NCBI GenBank assembly: GCA_900541575.1
Contig: UQKO01000001.1
Location: 1-64,000, forward strand
Source: an uncultured Prevotella sp.
GTDB lineage: Bacteria > Bacteroidota > Bacteroidia > Bacteroidales > Bacteroidaceae
Direction of reading: 5' to 3'
DNA length: 64,000 nucleotides
Position numbers and translations under genes: made by a program. This document shows positions 17,618 through 27,275 of this stretch, piece after piece. The notes below the pieces were generated by a model. It did no database searches and was not told the DNA's origin. It saw only the letters and a list, made by a program, of their open reading frames with translations. Within the stretch, counting starts at the first letter, position 1; each line of letters opens with the position of its first letter.

Positions 17618-18430
17618 TTATGATTCTTCGTTAGGAGGAAGTTCGGCCAAAGCTTTCGCTGCAGAGTGAATATTGTGATTGACCACATCTTCGCGTATCA
17701 ACCCATCGCGAAGAAATATGTTTCGGCTTGAATAGAGGGCTATCTCTGGATTGTGCGTTACGAAGATAATGGTGCGTCCTGCTTTGAAAAGCTTCTGAAA
17801 AAGCACTAAGATTTCAAATGAAGTACGCGTATCGAGGTTACCCGTGGCCTCATCGGCTAGGATTACAGCTGGGTTGTTAACCAAAGCGCGTGCAATGGCC
17901 ACTCGCTGCATCTGTCCGCCCGACATTTGGTTGGACTTATGATATAGGCGTTCACCCAAACCGACCATTTTCAATGCTTCTATGCTGCGACTTCGACGTT
18001 CTGAAGCAGAAACAGAGGAATTGTACATCAAGGGGAGTTCCACATTCTCCACGGCCGTGGTCTTAGGCAGCAGATTATAGTTTTGAAATACGAATCCTAT
18101 CTTTCGGTTACGAAGCACGGCACGTTCGCTTCGTCTCATCTTACGCACACTCACCCCATCGAGGAAGTACTCTCCACTAGAAGGAGTGTCGAGACACCCT
18201 AATTGATTGAGCAACGTAGATTTACCCGAGCCCGAAGTTCCCATAATGGTGACAAACTCACCTTCATAGATTTTAAACGATACCCCTTTCAACGCATGAA
18301 CTGTCTCATCGCCTACAACGAAGTTGCGCCTCACGTCTTGCAGTTCGATTACCACCTTCTTATCAGCGCGATCCTCAGGCTGAGGAAACTGTTCCTCGGA
18401 CATTCTATTTTGCTGTTCATTGATTTCCAT
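17618..18430 (-). CDS. ABC transporter ATP-binding protein (MacB/LolD type)
   Basis: A 270-residue ATPase for the permease downstream. The Walker A motif GTSGSGKST is at 64-72, the Q-loop FVFQNYNLLP follows, the signature is MSGGQMQRVAIARAL and Walker B is VILADEATGNLD. The H-loop reads FVTHNPEIA. The N-terminal 25 residues (MEINEQQNRMSEEQFPQPED) are an acidic extension not needed by the family; an internal Met10 could also start translation. The C-terminal tail after residue 250 is likewise extra. The gene lies 78 bp after the adaptor gene and 6 bp before the permease gene. Confidence 0.94.
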   Translation of the reverse strand: MEINEQQNRMSEEQFPQPEDRADKKVVIELQDVRRNFVVGDETVHALKGVSFKIYEGEFVTIMGTSGSGKSTLLNQLGCLDTPSSGEYFLDGVSVRKMRRSERAVLRNRKIGFVFQNYNLLPKTTAVENVELPLMYNSSVSASERRSRSIEALKMVGLGERLYHKSNQMSGGQMQRVAIARALVNNPAVILADEATGNLDTRTSFEILVLFQKLFKAGRTIIFVTHNPEIALYSSRNIFLRDGLIREDVVNHNIHSAAKALAELPPNEES

Positions 18431-18508
18431 AGCGTTATGTATTGTAAAACGAAGGATTACACGAATCTATCTTGCGCAATCTTTCATTATAGATTTCATC
18501 AACGTTAC

Positions 18509-19705
18509 TTACTTTTTCTTTTTGCTGGGAGGTCCAGGCGAGAAGGGACTTTGCTCTTTTCCGCTATCATCTGCATCGCCTTGGTCGGAATTGTCAGCTG
18601 AAGCTTCTTTAAGGTCTACCACAACGATGGCACCTTCTTTAATACCACTCAATATCTGAGTACGAGTGCCATTCGTGATACCTATCTGCACGCTATATGC
18701 CTCAAATGTTCTGCCCTCACGAACCCACACTTTGTGCGTTCCTTGACAATCGACAATTTTGTCATTCGGGCCTACAGTTTCCTTTGTCGGCGTGAAGCGA
18801 AGTGCCTTCGTCGGCACACTCAAGATTCCTGCCTGTTCCATTGTATAAATAGTCACATTGGCTGTCAACCCAGGTTTGAGTTTCAAGTCGGGATTGGGAG
18901 CAGAGATCACCACTTCATAAGTCACCACATTATTATCGGTAGTCGCTTCGTTGCGCACCTGTGTGACGGTTCCTTCAAAGATCTCGTCAGGATAGGCATC
19001 CACGGTATAATTGACACGCTGACCCACCTTTACCTGGCCTATATCAGCCTCATCTACACTGGCCACAACGCGCATATCTGTCATATCCTTCACGATGGTA
19101 AAGAGCGTTGGCGTATTGAAGCTTGAAGCCACCGTTTGTCCTTCTTCCACGGATTTACTCAGTACTACGCCATCGATGGGCGAAGTGATGGTGGCATAAC
19201 TCAAGTTGGTCTGAGCCTTATTTACAGCTTCTTGACGTTGAGCCACTATACTCTCAGCTTGCTGCAAAGCCAATCGGGCACTCTCATAATCGTTGGCACT
19301 AATAAGTCCCTTATTATATAAGGTCTTCATGCGTCCAAAGTTCGACTGCTGGTAGCTCAAGTCGCTCTTAGCTCCTGCTAGCTGACTGGTTGCACTTTTG
19401 AGTTCACTGATAAGATTCGTCTTGTCGAGTTCGGCAATCACCTGTCCTTTCTTCACAGGAGAATTGTAGTCTACATAGATTTTATCAATGATGCCCGAAA
19501 CTTGCGTACCTACTTCCACAGAAGTAACAGCTTCAATCGTACCTGTTGCGGTCACACTGTTGCCAATCGTTGCTTTCTCCACCTTAGCCGTTTCGTAGCT
19601 TACCTCAAATGGAGCATTCTGCTTGTGCAAGAAGAACCATGCTCCGCCGGCCACAATGGCCACTACCACCACGCCGATGGCTATTTTCTTTCCATTGAAT
19701 TTCAT
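18509..19705 (-). CDS. MacA-like periplasmic adaptor (RND/HlyD fold)
   Basis: A 398-residue membrane-fusion protein bridging the ABC permease and TolC. An N-terminal anchor helix (IAIGVVVVAIVAGGAWFFL, 8-26) is followed by a lipoyl-like barrel (VEVGTQVSGIIDKIYVDYNS and the mirrored half ATITSPIDGVVLSKSVEEG). The alpha-hairpin spans about residues 105-170 (QLAGAKSDLSYQQSNFGRMK to VNKAQTNLSYA), then beta-barrel and membrane-proximal domains follow. The C-terminus is Asp/Ser-rich and ends SPGPPSKKKK, a low-complexity tail not needed by the fold. It starts 35 bp after the TolC gene. Confidence 0.94.
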   Translation of the reverse strand: MKFNGKKIAIGVVVVAIVAGGAWFFLHKQNAPFEVSYETAKVEKATIGNSVTATGTIEAVTSVEVGTQVSGIIDKIYVDYNSPVKKGQVIAELDKTNLISELKSATSQLAGAKSDLSYQQSNFGRMKTLYNKGLISANDYESARLALQQAESIVAQRQEAVNKAQTNLSYATITSPIDGVVLSKSVEEGQTVASSFNTPTLFTIVKDMTDMRVVASVDEADIGQVKVGQRVNYTVDAYPDEIFEGTVTQVRNEATTDNNVVTYEVVISAPNPDLKLKPGLTANVTIYTMEQAGILSVPTKALRFTPTKETVGPNDKIVDCQGTHKVWVREGRTFEAYSVQIGITNGTRTQILSGIKEGAIVVVDLKEASADNSDQGDADDSGKEQSPFSPGPPSKKKK

Positions 19706-19740
19706 ATCGTATGATTGTGTTTCGTTATTTTCCGAATGAC

Positions 19741-21090
19741 TTATTTCAATTCCTCGCCAGCATAGAAACTGAGTAAACTGCGATTGAGCAAAGCTGTATA
19801 CTTATCTTGCAGCATCGTCTGTTGTGCGTTGAGCAGATTCGCTCTGCTATTAAGCAATTCAGCAATATTCTTCAATCCTAGGTTAAACTGCTCGGCCATC
19901 AACTCGTAACTAGTAGACAGACTCTCCACACTCGACTTGGCAGCCACGTATTTAGCTTGACTATTCGAAGCGTTGAGCCAATAGGTTTCAATGGTTTGGT
20001 AGAGTTGTTTCTGAGTGTCTTGCAAGTCTAATTGCGCCGTTGTTTCGGCCACCTTGGCACGTTCCACAGCACTTTTGTTCTTACGATTATCAAAGATGGG
20101 AATACTCACCGTCACACCGAGTGATCCGTTGAAATTATTTTTCATCTGCTTAGCCCAATTTGTTTGACTGCCCGTCATGTGGCTATCACCAATCCCCCCC
20201 GACAAACTGACCGTGGGCATATAGCCGCTCTTTGCAATTTTCGTGTTAAGTTGGCTTTGCTCTATAGCCAACTGTGAACGTTTCACTTCTGGACGATTTT
20301 CAAGAGCGGAGTTGTAGACAACATCTTTCGCTGGAATACTGCTCAACACTTCTGCATCGGCAGCGTCAATGGCCTGCACATCAAAAGCTTCATTCGCAGG
20401 TAGTTCCAAAAGTTGCTTGAGCTGCATCTTTGCATCGGCAATTTGCGTCTGTACGTTCACCACGTTATAGCGTCCTTGACTTACTTGCGACTGTAACTGC
20501 GCCAAATCAGCCTTCGACATCGAACCTACGCTGACCATCTGCTGCCCGCGTTCACAAATTGTAGAATCTTGTTTTAATAGCGTGCGATTCACATTCTCCG
20601 CCTCTGTCATGTAGAGTATTTGCACGTAGAGTTGTGCTATTTGCTCCTTTATCTTGTTGGCTTGTGTCTGTGTGTCGTAGGCAGCAAGTTGCTGATTGTA
20701 CTGGGCATTGGTGATATTCATCTTATTCTTACCACCATTCCATACCACCCACTGAGCGTTAATGCCGTAACTCCCATTTTGAGTAGCTTTATCTGCCGCC
20801 GACGTGGCAATACCATCATTCACAAAACTACCACCACTTTCTTGAAACGGACGATAAGTGACACCTTGAGTCAAAGCACCGTTTAGACTTGGAAGTAGCC
20901 CTGCTTTAGCTTCTGCCACATCTACGCTGACACTCTTCTCCGTTGTTGCACTTTTGAGTAGGCTCACATTATGTGTCACAGCGTAGTCTATGCACTCCTT
21001 GAGTGTCCATACTCCGTTTGTCTGAGCAAAACTCATGAATGGGAGCAAAGCTAACGAAGCCGCCACATATTTCTTTCTAATATTCCACAT
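19741..21090 (-). CDS. TolC family outer-membrane channel
   Basis: A 449-residue outer-membrane efflux protein and the first gene of the tripartite operon. The signal peptide covers residues 1-22 (KYVAASLALLPFMSFAQ). WTLKECIDYAVTHNVSLL is the usual start of the first OEP repeat. Long heptad-like helices with LQSQVSQGRYNVVNVQTQIADAK and KSQLAIEQSQLN define the two repeats. It has the Bacteroidetes pattern SVSLSGGIGDS and LGVTVSIPIFDNRKNKSAVE near the second repeat. A -7 box on the minus strand lies 29 nt upstream. Confidence 0.94.
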   Translation of the reverse strand: MWNIRKKYVAASLALLPFMSFAQTNGVWTLKECIDYAVTHNVSLLKSATTEKSVSVDVAEAKAGLLPSLNGALTQGVTYRPFQESGGSFVNDGIATSAADKATQNGSYGINAQWVVWNGGKNKMNITNAQYNQQLAAYDTQTQANKIKEQIAQLYVQILYMTEAENVNRTLLKQDSTICERGQQMVSVGSMSKADLAQLQSQVSQGRYNVVNVQTQIADAKMQLKQLLELPANEAFDVQAIDAADAEVLSSIPAKDVVYNSALENRPEVKRSQLAIEQSQLNTKIAKSGYMPTVSLSGGIGDSHMTGSQTNWAKQMKNNFNGSLGVTVSIPIFDNRKNKSAVERAKVAETTAQLDLQDTQKQLYQTIETYWLNASNSQAKYVAAKSSVESLSTSYELMAEQFNLGLKNIAELLNSRANLLNAQQTMLQDKYTALLNRSLLSFYAGEELK

Positions 21091-21118
21091 AGTTCGCTTA
21101 TTATATTGTTTACGTCTG

Positions 21119-21126
21119 CAAAGTTA
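21119..21126 (-). promoter_or_regulatory. Efflux operon -7 box
   Basis: Minus strand TAACTTTG, 28 nt before the TolC ATG. TTTG motifs occur 14 and 23 nt further upstream, neither at the ideal distance. Confidence 0.55.
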
Positions 21127-21239
21127 TGCTCCTCCTCCCCCAAATTCTGCAAATAAAGACTTCTTGACGTTATATAATAGACGAAATAGGGAGTTTTATC
21201 GATAAATGAAATGTATGGGTTGATTGATTTCAATTTGAA

Positions 21240-21422
21240 GTGGGATTTCAACACACGCCAGACGGGTATCCGACGGGAATGATTAAGCAATGCACAGATC
21301 TTTACGAACAGCTGACCCGCTGCTCTTTGTTCGACAAAAGACAAAATCTTACGATTCGTGAAACTCGCCTCATCGTGGATTATTTAGGCCTTCCGGAAGG
21401 TTGTTTTGACGATGAAGATTAA
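21240..21422 (+). CDS. Possible 60-residue protein, unknown function
   Basis: A short open frame divergent from the efflux operon, starting at GTG 21240 or ATG 21279 (47 residues). The C-terminal half (NLTIRETRLIVDYLGLPEGC) reads like a compact helical segment and the frame ends CFDDED. Nothing upstream resembles a good promoter and I know no family. It could be a genuine small protein or the tail of a decayed gene. Confidence 0.28.
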   Translation: MGFQHTPDGYPTGMIKQCTDLYEQLTRCSLFDKRQNLTIRETRLIVDYLGLPEGCFDDED

Positions 21423-21451
21423 GCTGTTTCTACGACCTAAATCTTAGTACT

Positions 21452-21543
21452 CTAACGATGAAGACCGATAGGTGCTAACGATGAAGACCGATAAGTGCTA
21501 ACGATGAAGACCGTTAGACTCTATGGATAAAGACCGATAGGAT
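21452..21543. repeat. 23-bp tandem repeat, four units
   Basis: Units start at 21452, 21475, 21498 and 21521 with the core CTAACGATGAAGACCGATAG; the fourth is diverged (CTATGGATAAAGACCGATAG). A related motif occurs at 58853-58916, where CTAACG and GATGAAGGCC recur in a hairpin. Confidence 0.8.
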
Positions 21544-21798
21544 AGACTGATTTTGAACGCATAACGAGGTGATTTTGCCTCGCGCGCGCGTGTATTTATA
21601 TAGGTGTGGCGTGTGCTTAAAAGGGAGGGACTTTCTCTCTTTCGTCCTTAGCATTTATCCAGCTGAATGATAAAGTCAAAATGGTCTATTATCTCCTTCG
21701 TTCTTCTTCAACCAACATGGGACTACTATAACCTTATTAACGCGAGTTCGGGATAAGAAACGCAAAAATAAATAGGGTAAACGAACGAACCTTTTTCC

Positions 21799-21830
21799 CA
21801 TCATACCAACCAGAAATATCCGCTGCCCTC
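21799..21830 (-). repeat. Dispersed repeat, IS-end-like copy B
   Basis: Minus strand GGCAGCGGATATTTCTGGTT then GGTATGATG. It matches copy A (111-145) at all but a few bases and shares the adjacent AAAAAG. No transposase gene lies next to it, so it is a solitary copy. Confidence 0.7.
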
Positions 21831-21865
21831 GAACTTCCTACATAAGAAATACACGTATACAAAAA

Positions 21866-21911
21866 GCCCTAAAGAAATGCGCTGTCCCACTTGACAGCAT
21901 TTCTTTAGGGC
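21866..21911 (-). terminator. Terminator of nagB
   Basis: GCCCTAAAGAAAT (21866-21878) pairs with ATTTCTTTAGGGC (21899-21911), and an inner GCTGTC pairs with GACAGC. On the minus strand a T5 tract follows. Confidence 0.92.
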
Positions 21912-21944
21912 CAATTTACCTTAAAACTAAAAGAACGTATCTTA

Positions 21945-22736
21945 TTAGAGATTGTTCTTTTCGATGTCCTTGAAGTACTTATAAGTTCCGTGAGTGATGC
22001 TCTCGCATGCAGCTTCATCACACACGATGATTCCGTGCTCATGCATCTGGAGAACAGAGATAGTCCACATCTGAGTAACGGGGCCTTCTACTGCAGCTTG
22101 CAAAGCACGAGCCTTGTTGTGACCATTACAGAGAATCAATACTTCCTTAGCTGACATTACGGTGCCTACACCTACAGTAAGGGCTGTTGCAGGAACGCCT
22201 TCAGGATCACCACCAAAGAAACGAGAGTTTGCAATACGAGTATCAGTAGTCAAAGTCTTCTGACGAGTGCGGCTTGTCAGAGAACTACCCGGCTCGTTGA
22301 AAGCAATATGACCATCAGGACCGATACCACCAATAAAGAGGTCGATACCACCTGCATCCTTAATCATCTGCTCGTAGTGAGCGCACTCTGCTGCGAGATC
22401 TTCTGCATTACCATTGAGGATGTGAATGTTCTCCTTGGGACAGTCGATGTGATTGAAAAGATTGGTAGCCATGAAAGAGTGGTAGCTCTCGGGATGTGAC
22501 TCGGGAAGACCTACATATTCATCCATATTGAAGGTGAGCACATGCTTGAAGCTTACGCGTCCTTCTTTGTTTGCCTTTACCAAGGCCTTATACATACCGA
22601 TTGGTGAGGAACCCGTGGGAAGACCCAACACAAAAGGCTTTTCTGCTGTAGGGTTGGCAGCATTGATTTTGTTAATTACATACTCAGCAGCCCAATTTGA
22701 CAGCTTCTCATAGTCGGGTTCGATAATAACTCTCAT
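21945..22736 (-). CDS. nagB: Glucosamine-6-phosphate deaminase
   Basis: Converts glucosamine-6-phosphate to fructose-6-phosphate and ammonia, the last step of amino-sugar catabolism. The 263-residue length matches the hexameric NagB type. Family motifs are LGLPTGSSPIGMYKALV, TFNMDEYVGLPESHPESYH with the catalytic Asp/Glu, GGIGPDGHIAFNEPGSSL with the active-site His, and a C-terminal VEGPVTQMWTISVLQMH. It has its own promoter (-7 box 22829-22822) and terminator, so it is monocistronic and divergent from dnaE. Confidence 0.96.
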   Translation of the reverse strand: MRVIIEPDYEKLSNWAAEYVINKINAANPTAEKPFVLGLPTGSSPIGMYKALVKANKEGRVSFKHVLTFNMDEYVGLPESHPESYHSFMATNLFNHIDCPKENIHILNGNAEDLAAECAHYEQMIKDAGGIDLFIGGIGPDGHIAFNEPGSSLTSRTRQKTLTTDTRIANSRFFGGDPEGVPATALTVGVGTVMSAKEVLILCNGHNKARALQAAVEGPVTQMWTISVLQMHEHGIIVCDEAACESITHGTYKYFKDIEKNNL

Positions 22737-22821
22737 GATTTACTTGATTATAATGGTTATTGTAAATGGATTCGTTCCTAATCCATAAGTACGAAGCAAT
22801 TCCGCGCCCACAGATTTATCG

Positions 22822-22829
22822 CAAAAGTA
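22822..22829 (-). promoter_or_regulatory. nagB -7 box
   Basis: Minus strand TACTTTTG, about 85 nt before the nagB ATG. A sibling box for dnaE faces the other way at 22924-22931. Confidence 0.5.
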
Positions 22830-22923
22830 AATAAACTTTACGGACTTTCCAAAAGTTTTGCACAATCTTTTTGATAAATATCTATTTATGGGCAAAAAGG
22901 AGATTCCTTCTAAGTATTTTTTG

Positions 22924-22931
22924 TACTTTTG
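22924..22931 (+). promoter_or_regulatory. dnaE -7 box
   Basis: TACTTTTG, 72 nt before the dnaE ATG and divergent from the nagB promoter. The -33 element is unclear. Confidence 0.5.
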
Positions 22932-23003
22932 TAGGGTATCAAGCAAACAATAGTCTTTGCTTTAAATCCAATTCTTCATCCGACTATTCCACACAAACAA
23001 ATC

Positions 23004-26000
23004 ATGCAAGATTTCGTACATCTACACGTACATACCCAGTACTCCATTCTTGACGGACAGGCCTCCGTGCCCAAATTGGTTGACAAGGCCATACGAGACG
23101 GCATGCGTGGCATGGCTGTAACAGACCATGGCAATATGATGGGTATCAAGGAATTCTTTAACTACACCAACAAGGTCACAGGAAAAGCAAAAGGTATAGT
23201 GAAAGATACCGAAGCGAAACTAGAGACTTTGCGAGATGGCACGTATAAGCCCCAATTAGACAAAGAGGGAAAGAATCCGGATGAGGGGAAGACCACAGAC
23301 GAGCTAATTGCCGAATGCGAGGCTACGCTGAAGAAGCAGCGCCCCATTGCCCAGTTTAAGCCCATCTTCGGATGTGAAATGTACGTGGCACGCCGAGGAG
23401 ACAAGGCGCTAAAAGAAGTGCGTGCTGACCAATCGGGTTGGCACTTGATTGTATTGGCTAAAAACGAGCACGGCTATCATAACTTAATTAAGTTGGTATC
23501 GAATGCTTGGGTGGATGGTTTTTACATGAAGCCTCGTACAGACCACAAGGAATTGGAGAAATACCACGAAGACTTAATCGTATGCTCAGCTTGCTTGGGT
23601 GGTGAAGTGCCACAAAAGATTCTGGCAGGACAGATTGAGGACGCGGAGAAGTCGGTACAATGGTTTAAAAATCTCTTTGGTGACGACTATTACTTGGAAC
23701 TCCAACGCCACGAGGTGAAAGATCCTTCGATCAATGCCAATCGCGACACTTATCCGCTACAAGTGGAAGTGAACAAAGAATTGCTACGCATTGCGAAGAA
23801 GTACGACATTAAGTATATCTGTTCGAACGATAGTCACTTCGTCGATGAAGAGAACGCCGAGGCACATGATCGCTTAATATGCCTCTCTACGGGTCGAGAG
23901 CTAAACGACCCGAAACGTATGCTCTATACCAAGCAGGAGTGGTTTAAGACGCGAGCTGAAATGAACGAGGTGTTCGCCGACCTTCCCGAAGCCTTGGCCA
24001 CCACGTGTGAGATTTGCGACAAAGTGGAAACCTATTCCATCGACCATGCTCCGATTATGCCAAACTTCGCTATTCCCGAAGATTTTGGTACTGAAGCCGA
24101 ATATCGGTCTAGACTTACCGAGAAAGATCTCTTCGATGAGTTTACACAAGATGAGAACGGCAATGTGGTGATGAGCGAGGAAGACGGACTGAAGAAAATT
24201 AAGAAACTCGGCGGCTACGACAAGCTATATCGTATCAAACTGGAAGCGGACTATTTGGCCAAACTCGCCTATGAAGGTGCCAAGAAGAGATATGGCGATC
24301 CGCTCGATGAGGAGACGGCCGAACGTATTAAGTTTGAACTGCACATCATGAAGACAATGGGTTTCCCTGGCTACTTCTTGATTGTGCAAGACTATATCCG
24401 AGCAGCTCGTGAAGAATTAAACGTGAGTGTCGGTCCTGGACGTGGTTCGGCTGCGGGTAGTGCCGTGGCCTACTGCTTGGGCATTACGCAAATCGACCCT
24501 ATCAAGTACGATCTCCTATTTGAACGTTTCTTGAATCCCGATCGTATCTCACTCCCTGATATTGATGTCGATTTCGATGATGATGGACGCGGACGCGTGC
24601 TCAACTGGGTGACGCAGAAATATGGTGCTGACAATGTGGCACACATTATTACTTATGGTACGATGGCCACAAAATTGGCTATCAAGGATGTGGCTCGTGT
24701 ACAGAAATTACCACTGTCTACGTCCAACTACCTATGCAAGCTAATCCCAGATAAACTACCCGAAGGACCCGATGGTAAGGTGCCCAAGATGAACCTGACG
24801 AATGCCATTGCCGCGATACCAGAACTACGCGAAGCCGAAGCCTCATCAGACAAACTTCTAAGAGACACCATTCGCTATGCTAAAATGCTCGAAGGAAATG
24901 TGCGAAACACCGGTGTGCATGCTTGTGGCTTCATCATTTGCCGCGACAATATCTCTGATTGGGTACCTGTTTCTACTGCCAAGGATAAAGAAACCAACGA
25001 AGAACTTCACTGTACGCAATACGAAGGCCGAGTCATTGAGGAAACAGGATTGATCAAGATGGACTTCCTTGGTCTTAAAACGCTTTCGATTATTAAAGAA
25101 GCGCTTGAAAACATCAAACTTTCCTTAGGCATCGACCTCAACATCGACGAAATTAGCATTGAAGACCCTGCCACCTACCAACTTTATTGCGATGGCCGCA
25201 CCATCGGTACATTCCAGTTTGAGTCAACGGGTATGCAGAAGTATCTACGCGAACTTCAGCCTTCTACCTTTGAAGATCTCATTGCCATGAATGCCCTCTA
25301 CCGTCCAGGGCCTATGCAGTACATTCCTTCGTTTATTGCCCGTAAGCATGGCGACGAACCCATTGAGTACGACTTGCCTTGCATGGAGAAATACTTGAAG
25401 GATACTTACGGCATCACGGTGTATCAAGAGCAAGTCATGTTGCTCTCACGCGAGATTGCTAATTTCACACGTGGTGAGAGTGACGCCTTGCGTAAGGCCA
25501 TGGGTAAGAAGCTCATTGAGAAACTGAACCACATGTACCCGAAGTTTATCAATGGCGGTAAAGCCAATGGGTACGATCCCAAGATATTGGAGAAAATATG
25601 GAACGACTGGCGTGCCTTTGCCTCTTATGCCTTCAATAAGAGCCACGCCACATGCTATTCCTGGGTGGCTTATCAGACAGCTTATCTCAAGGCCAACTAT
25701 CCTTCGCAATACATGGCTGGTGTGATGAGCCGAAGTTTAGCTGATATCACCACAGTGTCGAAGCTGATGGATGAATGTAAGTCGATGGGCATTCGCACAC
25801 TAGGGCCTGATATCAATGAGAGTTACCTAAAGTTTAGCGTAAACCATAGTGGCGACATTCGTTTCGGCATGGGAGCCGTAAAAGGCGTGGGAGAAGGTGC
25901 GGTACTGCAAATCTTGGAAGAAAGGAAGAAGAATGGTCCGTTCAAATCAGTCTACGACCTTGTGGAGCGCGTCAATCTTTCAGTCTGCAACAAGAAGTCG

Positions 26001-26867
26001 CTCGAAAGTCTTGCTCTATCGGGAGCTTTCGATAGCTTCAATACCATCACACGCGAGCAATTTGTTCTCCCAGGTGACAATGGTGAGACATTCCTCGATA
26101 CACTCGTAAGATATGGAAACAATTATCAAAACGACAAGGCAGAAAACGAATTTTCGCTCTTTGGCGGAAGCGAATCCGTGGAGATTGCTCGCCCGGAGCC
26201 TTCAAAAAACATTCCCCGTTGGAGCGATCTCGAAAGGCTCAATAAGGAACGCGACTTAATCGGCATCTACATCTCAGGCCATCCCCTCGACTCTTACAAG
26301 ATTATCATCGAGAACGTTTGCACCATGCACATGGATCAACTCGAGAATATCATACCTTTTGCGAATAAAGACGTGACGCTTGGCGGTATTGTCACAGATG
26401 TACGTACAGGCCAAACTCGTACAGGAAAGCCCTACGGCATTGTCAAAATGGAAGACTATTCAGGACCAGGCGAAATAGCACTCTTTGGCGACGAATGGGC
26501 AAAACATAGTGGCTACTTTGCCATAGGCAATAGCTTGTTCATCACTGGTCGCGTAGACGAACGCCAATGGAGGAAAGACGAATATGAATTGAAGATTGGC
26601 CGAATAGAATTCCTCTCCAACGTGAGAGACGAGAAGATTAAGTCGATTACCATCACACTAGACCTCAACAATCTTACATCCAAGATTGTAAACGATATCT
26701 CGTCGAAAGTGAAGGAAAGCGAAGGGCCATCTGAACTTTACTTCAACGTGATTGACCATGAGACACAAACGCAAGTGATGCTGCAAAGCAAGAGCGTACG
26801 TCTCACCGTAGAAAGCGAACTCATCAATTTCTTAAAAGGAAACAACATTAAATACAATATCAATTAA
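23004..26867 (+). CDS. dnaE: DNA polymerase III subunit alpha
   Basis: The replicative polymerase, 1287 residues. The PHP domain opens FVHLHVHTQYSILDG and continues VTDHGNMMGIKEF. The polymerase core holds VGPGRGSAAGSAVAYCLGI and LPDIDVDFDDDGRGRV with the catalytic Asp residues near 520, then KMDFLGLKTLSII, YRPGPMQYIPSFI and YQEQVML in the fingers. A C-terminal OB domain (DVTLGGIVTDVRTGQTRTGK) is present. An insertion of roughly 40 residues within the PHP domain (KGIVKDTEAKLETLRDG to ECEATLKKQRP) is a feature I associate with Bacteroidetes DnaE. The 90-bp gap to trxA has no clear terminator. Confidence 0.97.
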   Translation: MQDFVHLHVHTQYSILDGQASVPKLVDKAIRDGMRGMAVTDHGNMMGIKEFFNYTNKVTGKAKGIVKDTEAKLETLRDGTYKPQLDKEGKNPDEGKTTDELIAECEATLKKQRPIAQFKPIFGCEMYVARRGDKALKEVRADQSGWHLIVLAKNEHGYHNLIKLVSNAWVDGFYMKPRTDHKELEKYHEDLIVCSACLGGEVPQKILAGQIEDAEKSVQWFKNLFGDDYYLELQRHEVKDPSINANRDTYPLQVEVNKELLRIAKKYDIKYICSNDSHFVDEENAEAHDRLICLSTGRELNDPKRMLYTKQEWFKTRAEMNEVFADLPEALATTCEICDKVETYSIDHAPIMPNFAIPEDFGTEAEYRSRLTEKDLFDEFTQDENGNVVMSEEDGLKKIKKLGGYDKLYRIKLEADYLAKLAYEGAKKRYGDPLDEETAERIKFELHIMKTMGFPGYFLIVQDYIRAAREELNVSVGPGRGSAAGSAVAYCLGITQIDPIKYDLLFERFLNPDRISLPDIDVDFDDDGRGRVLNWVTQKYGADNVAHIITYGTMATKLAIKDVARVQKLPLSTSNYLCKLIPDKLPEGPDGKVPKMNLTNAIAAIPELREAEASSDKLLRDTIRYAKMLEGNVRNTGVHACGFIICRDNISDWVPVSTAKDKETNEELHCTQYEGRVIEETGLIKMDFLGLKTLSIIKEALENIKLSLGIDLNIDEISIEDPATYQLYCDGRTIGTFQFESTGMQKYLRELQPSTFEDLIAMNALYRPGPMQYIPSFIARKHGDEPIEYDLPCMEKYLKDTYGITVYQEQVMLLSREIANFTRGESDALRKAMGKKLIEKLNHMYPKFINGGKANGYDPKILEKIWNDWRAFASYAFNKSHATCYSWVAYQTAYLKANYPSQYMAGVMSRSLADITTVSKLMDECKSMGIRTLGPDINESYLKFSVNHSGDIRFGMGAVKGVGEGAVLQILEERKKNGPFKSVYDLVERVNLSVCNKKSLESLALSGAFDSFNTITREQFVLPGDNGETFLDTLVRYGNNYQNDKAENEFSLFGGSESVEIARPEPSKNIPRWSDLERLNKERDLIGIYISGHPLDSYKIIIENVCTMHMDQLENIIPFANKDVTLGGIVTDVRTGQTRTGKPYGIVKMEDYSGPGEIALFGDEWAKHSGYFAIGNSLFITGRVDERQWRKDEYELKIGRIEFLSNVRDEKIKSITITLDLNNLTSKIVNDISSKVKESEGPSELYFNVIDHETQTQVMLQSKSVRLTVESELINFLKGNNIKYNIN

Positions 26868-26957
26868 GGGCGGTGGATATCATGGCACACCATTTGCAGA
26901 GTATTTACTACCCTACTTCACAAACAGAATCATTTATTAAATAGAATTCATAACATT

Positions 26958-27275
26958 ATGGAAAAAATCATCACAGATGCCAACTTCGATGCCATTGTAG
27001 CCGAAGGGCTCCCCGTAGTTCTCGACTTTTCTGCCACTTGGTGTGGTCCTTGCAAGAAAATCGCTCCTATTATCGAAGAACTCGCCGGCGAATACGAAGG
27101 AAAGGTCAACATTGGCAAGTGCGATGTTGACGACAACGAAGAACTCACCGCAAAGTTTGGCATTCGCAATGTGCCTACCGTACTTTTCATCAAGAATGGC
27201 GAGGTGGTAGACAAGCACGTTGGCGCTGCCCCCAAGAAAGAATTTGTTGAAAAGATTGAAGCTCTCTTGAAATGA
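26958..27275 (+). CDS. trxA: Thioredoxin
   Basis: A cytoplasmic disulfide reductant of 105 residues with no signal peptide. The active site WCGPC puts the redox cysteines at 29 and 32. VLDFSATWCGPC and the cis-Pro loop IRNVPTVLFIKNGE complete the fold. The next gene overlaps its stop by 4 bp (ATGA), so the two are translationally coupled. Confidence 0.96.
   Translation: MEKIITDANFDAIVAEGLPVVLDFSATWCGPCKKIAPIIEELAGEYEGKVNIGKCDVDDNEELTAKFGIRNVPTVLFIKNGEVVDKHVGAAPKKEFVEKIEALLK

Larger units (their letters stand above)
21423..21865. other. Intergenic region with repeats
   Basis: No gene is supported. It contains a 23-bp tandem repeat (21452-21543), a run of alternating CG (GCGCGCGCG near 21583), and copy B of the IS-end-like repeat (21799-21830). 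The nagB terminator closes it. Confidence 0.6.

Noticed and set aside
21580..21600. Z-DNA type regulatory site in the GCGCGCGCG run
   Set aside because: Nine bases only and far from any start; treated as simple sequence.
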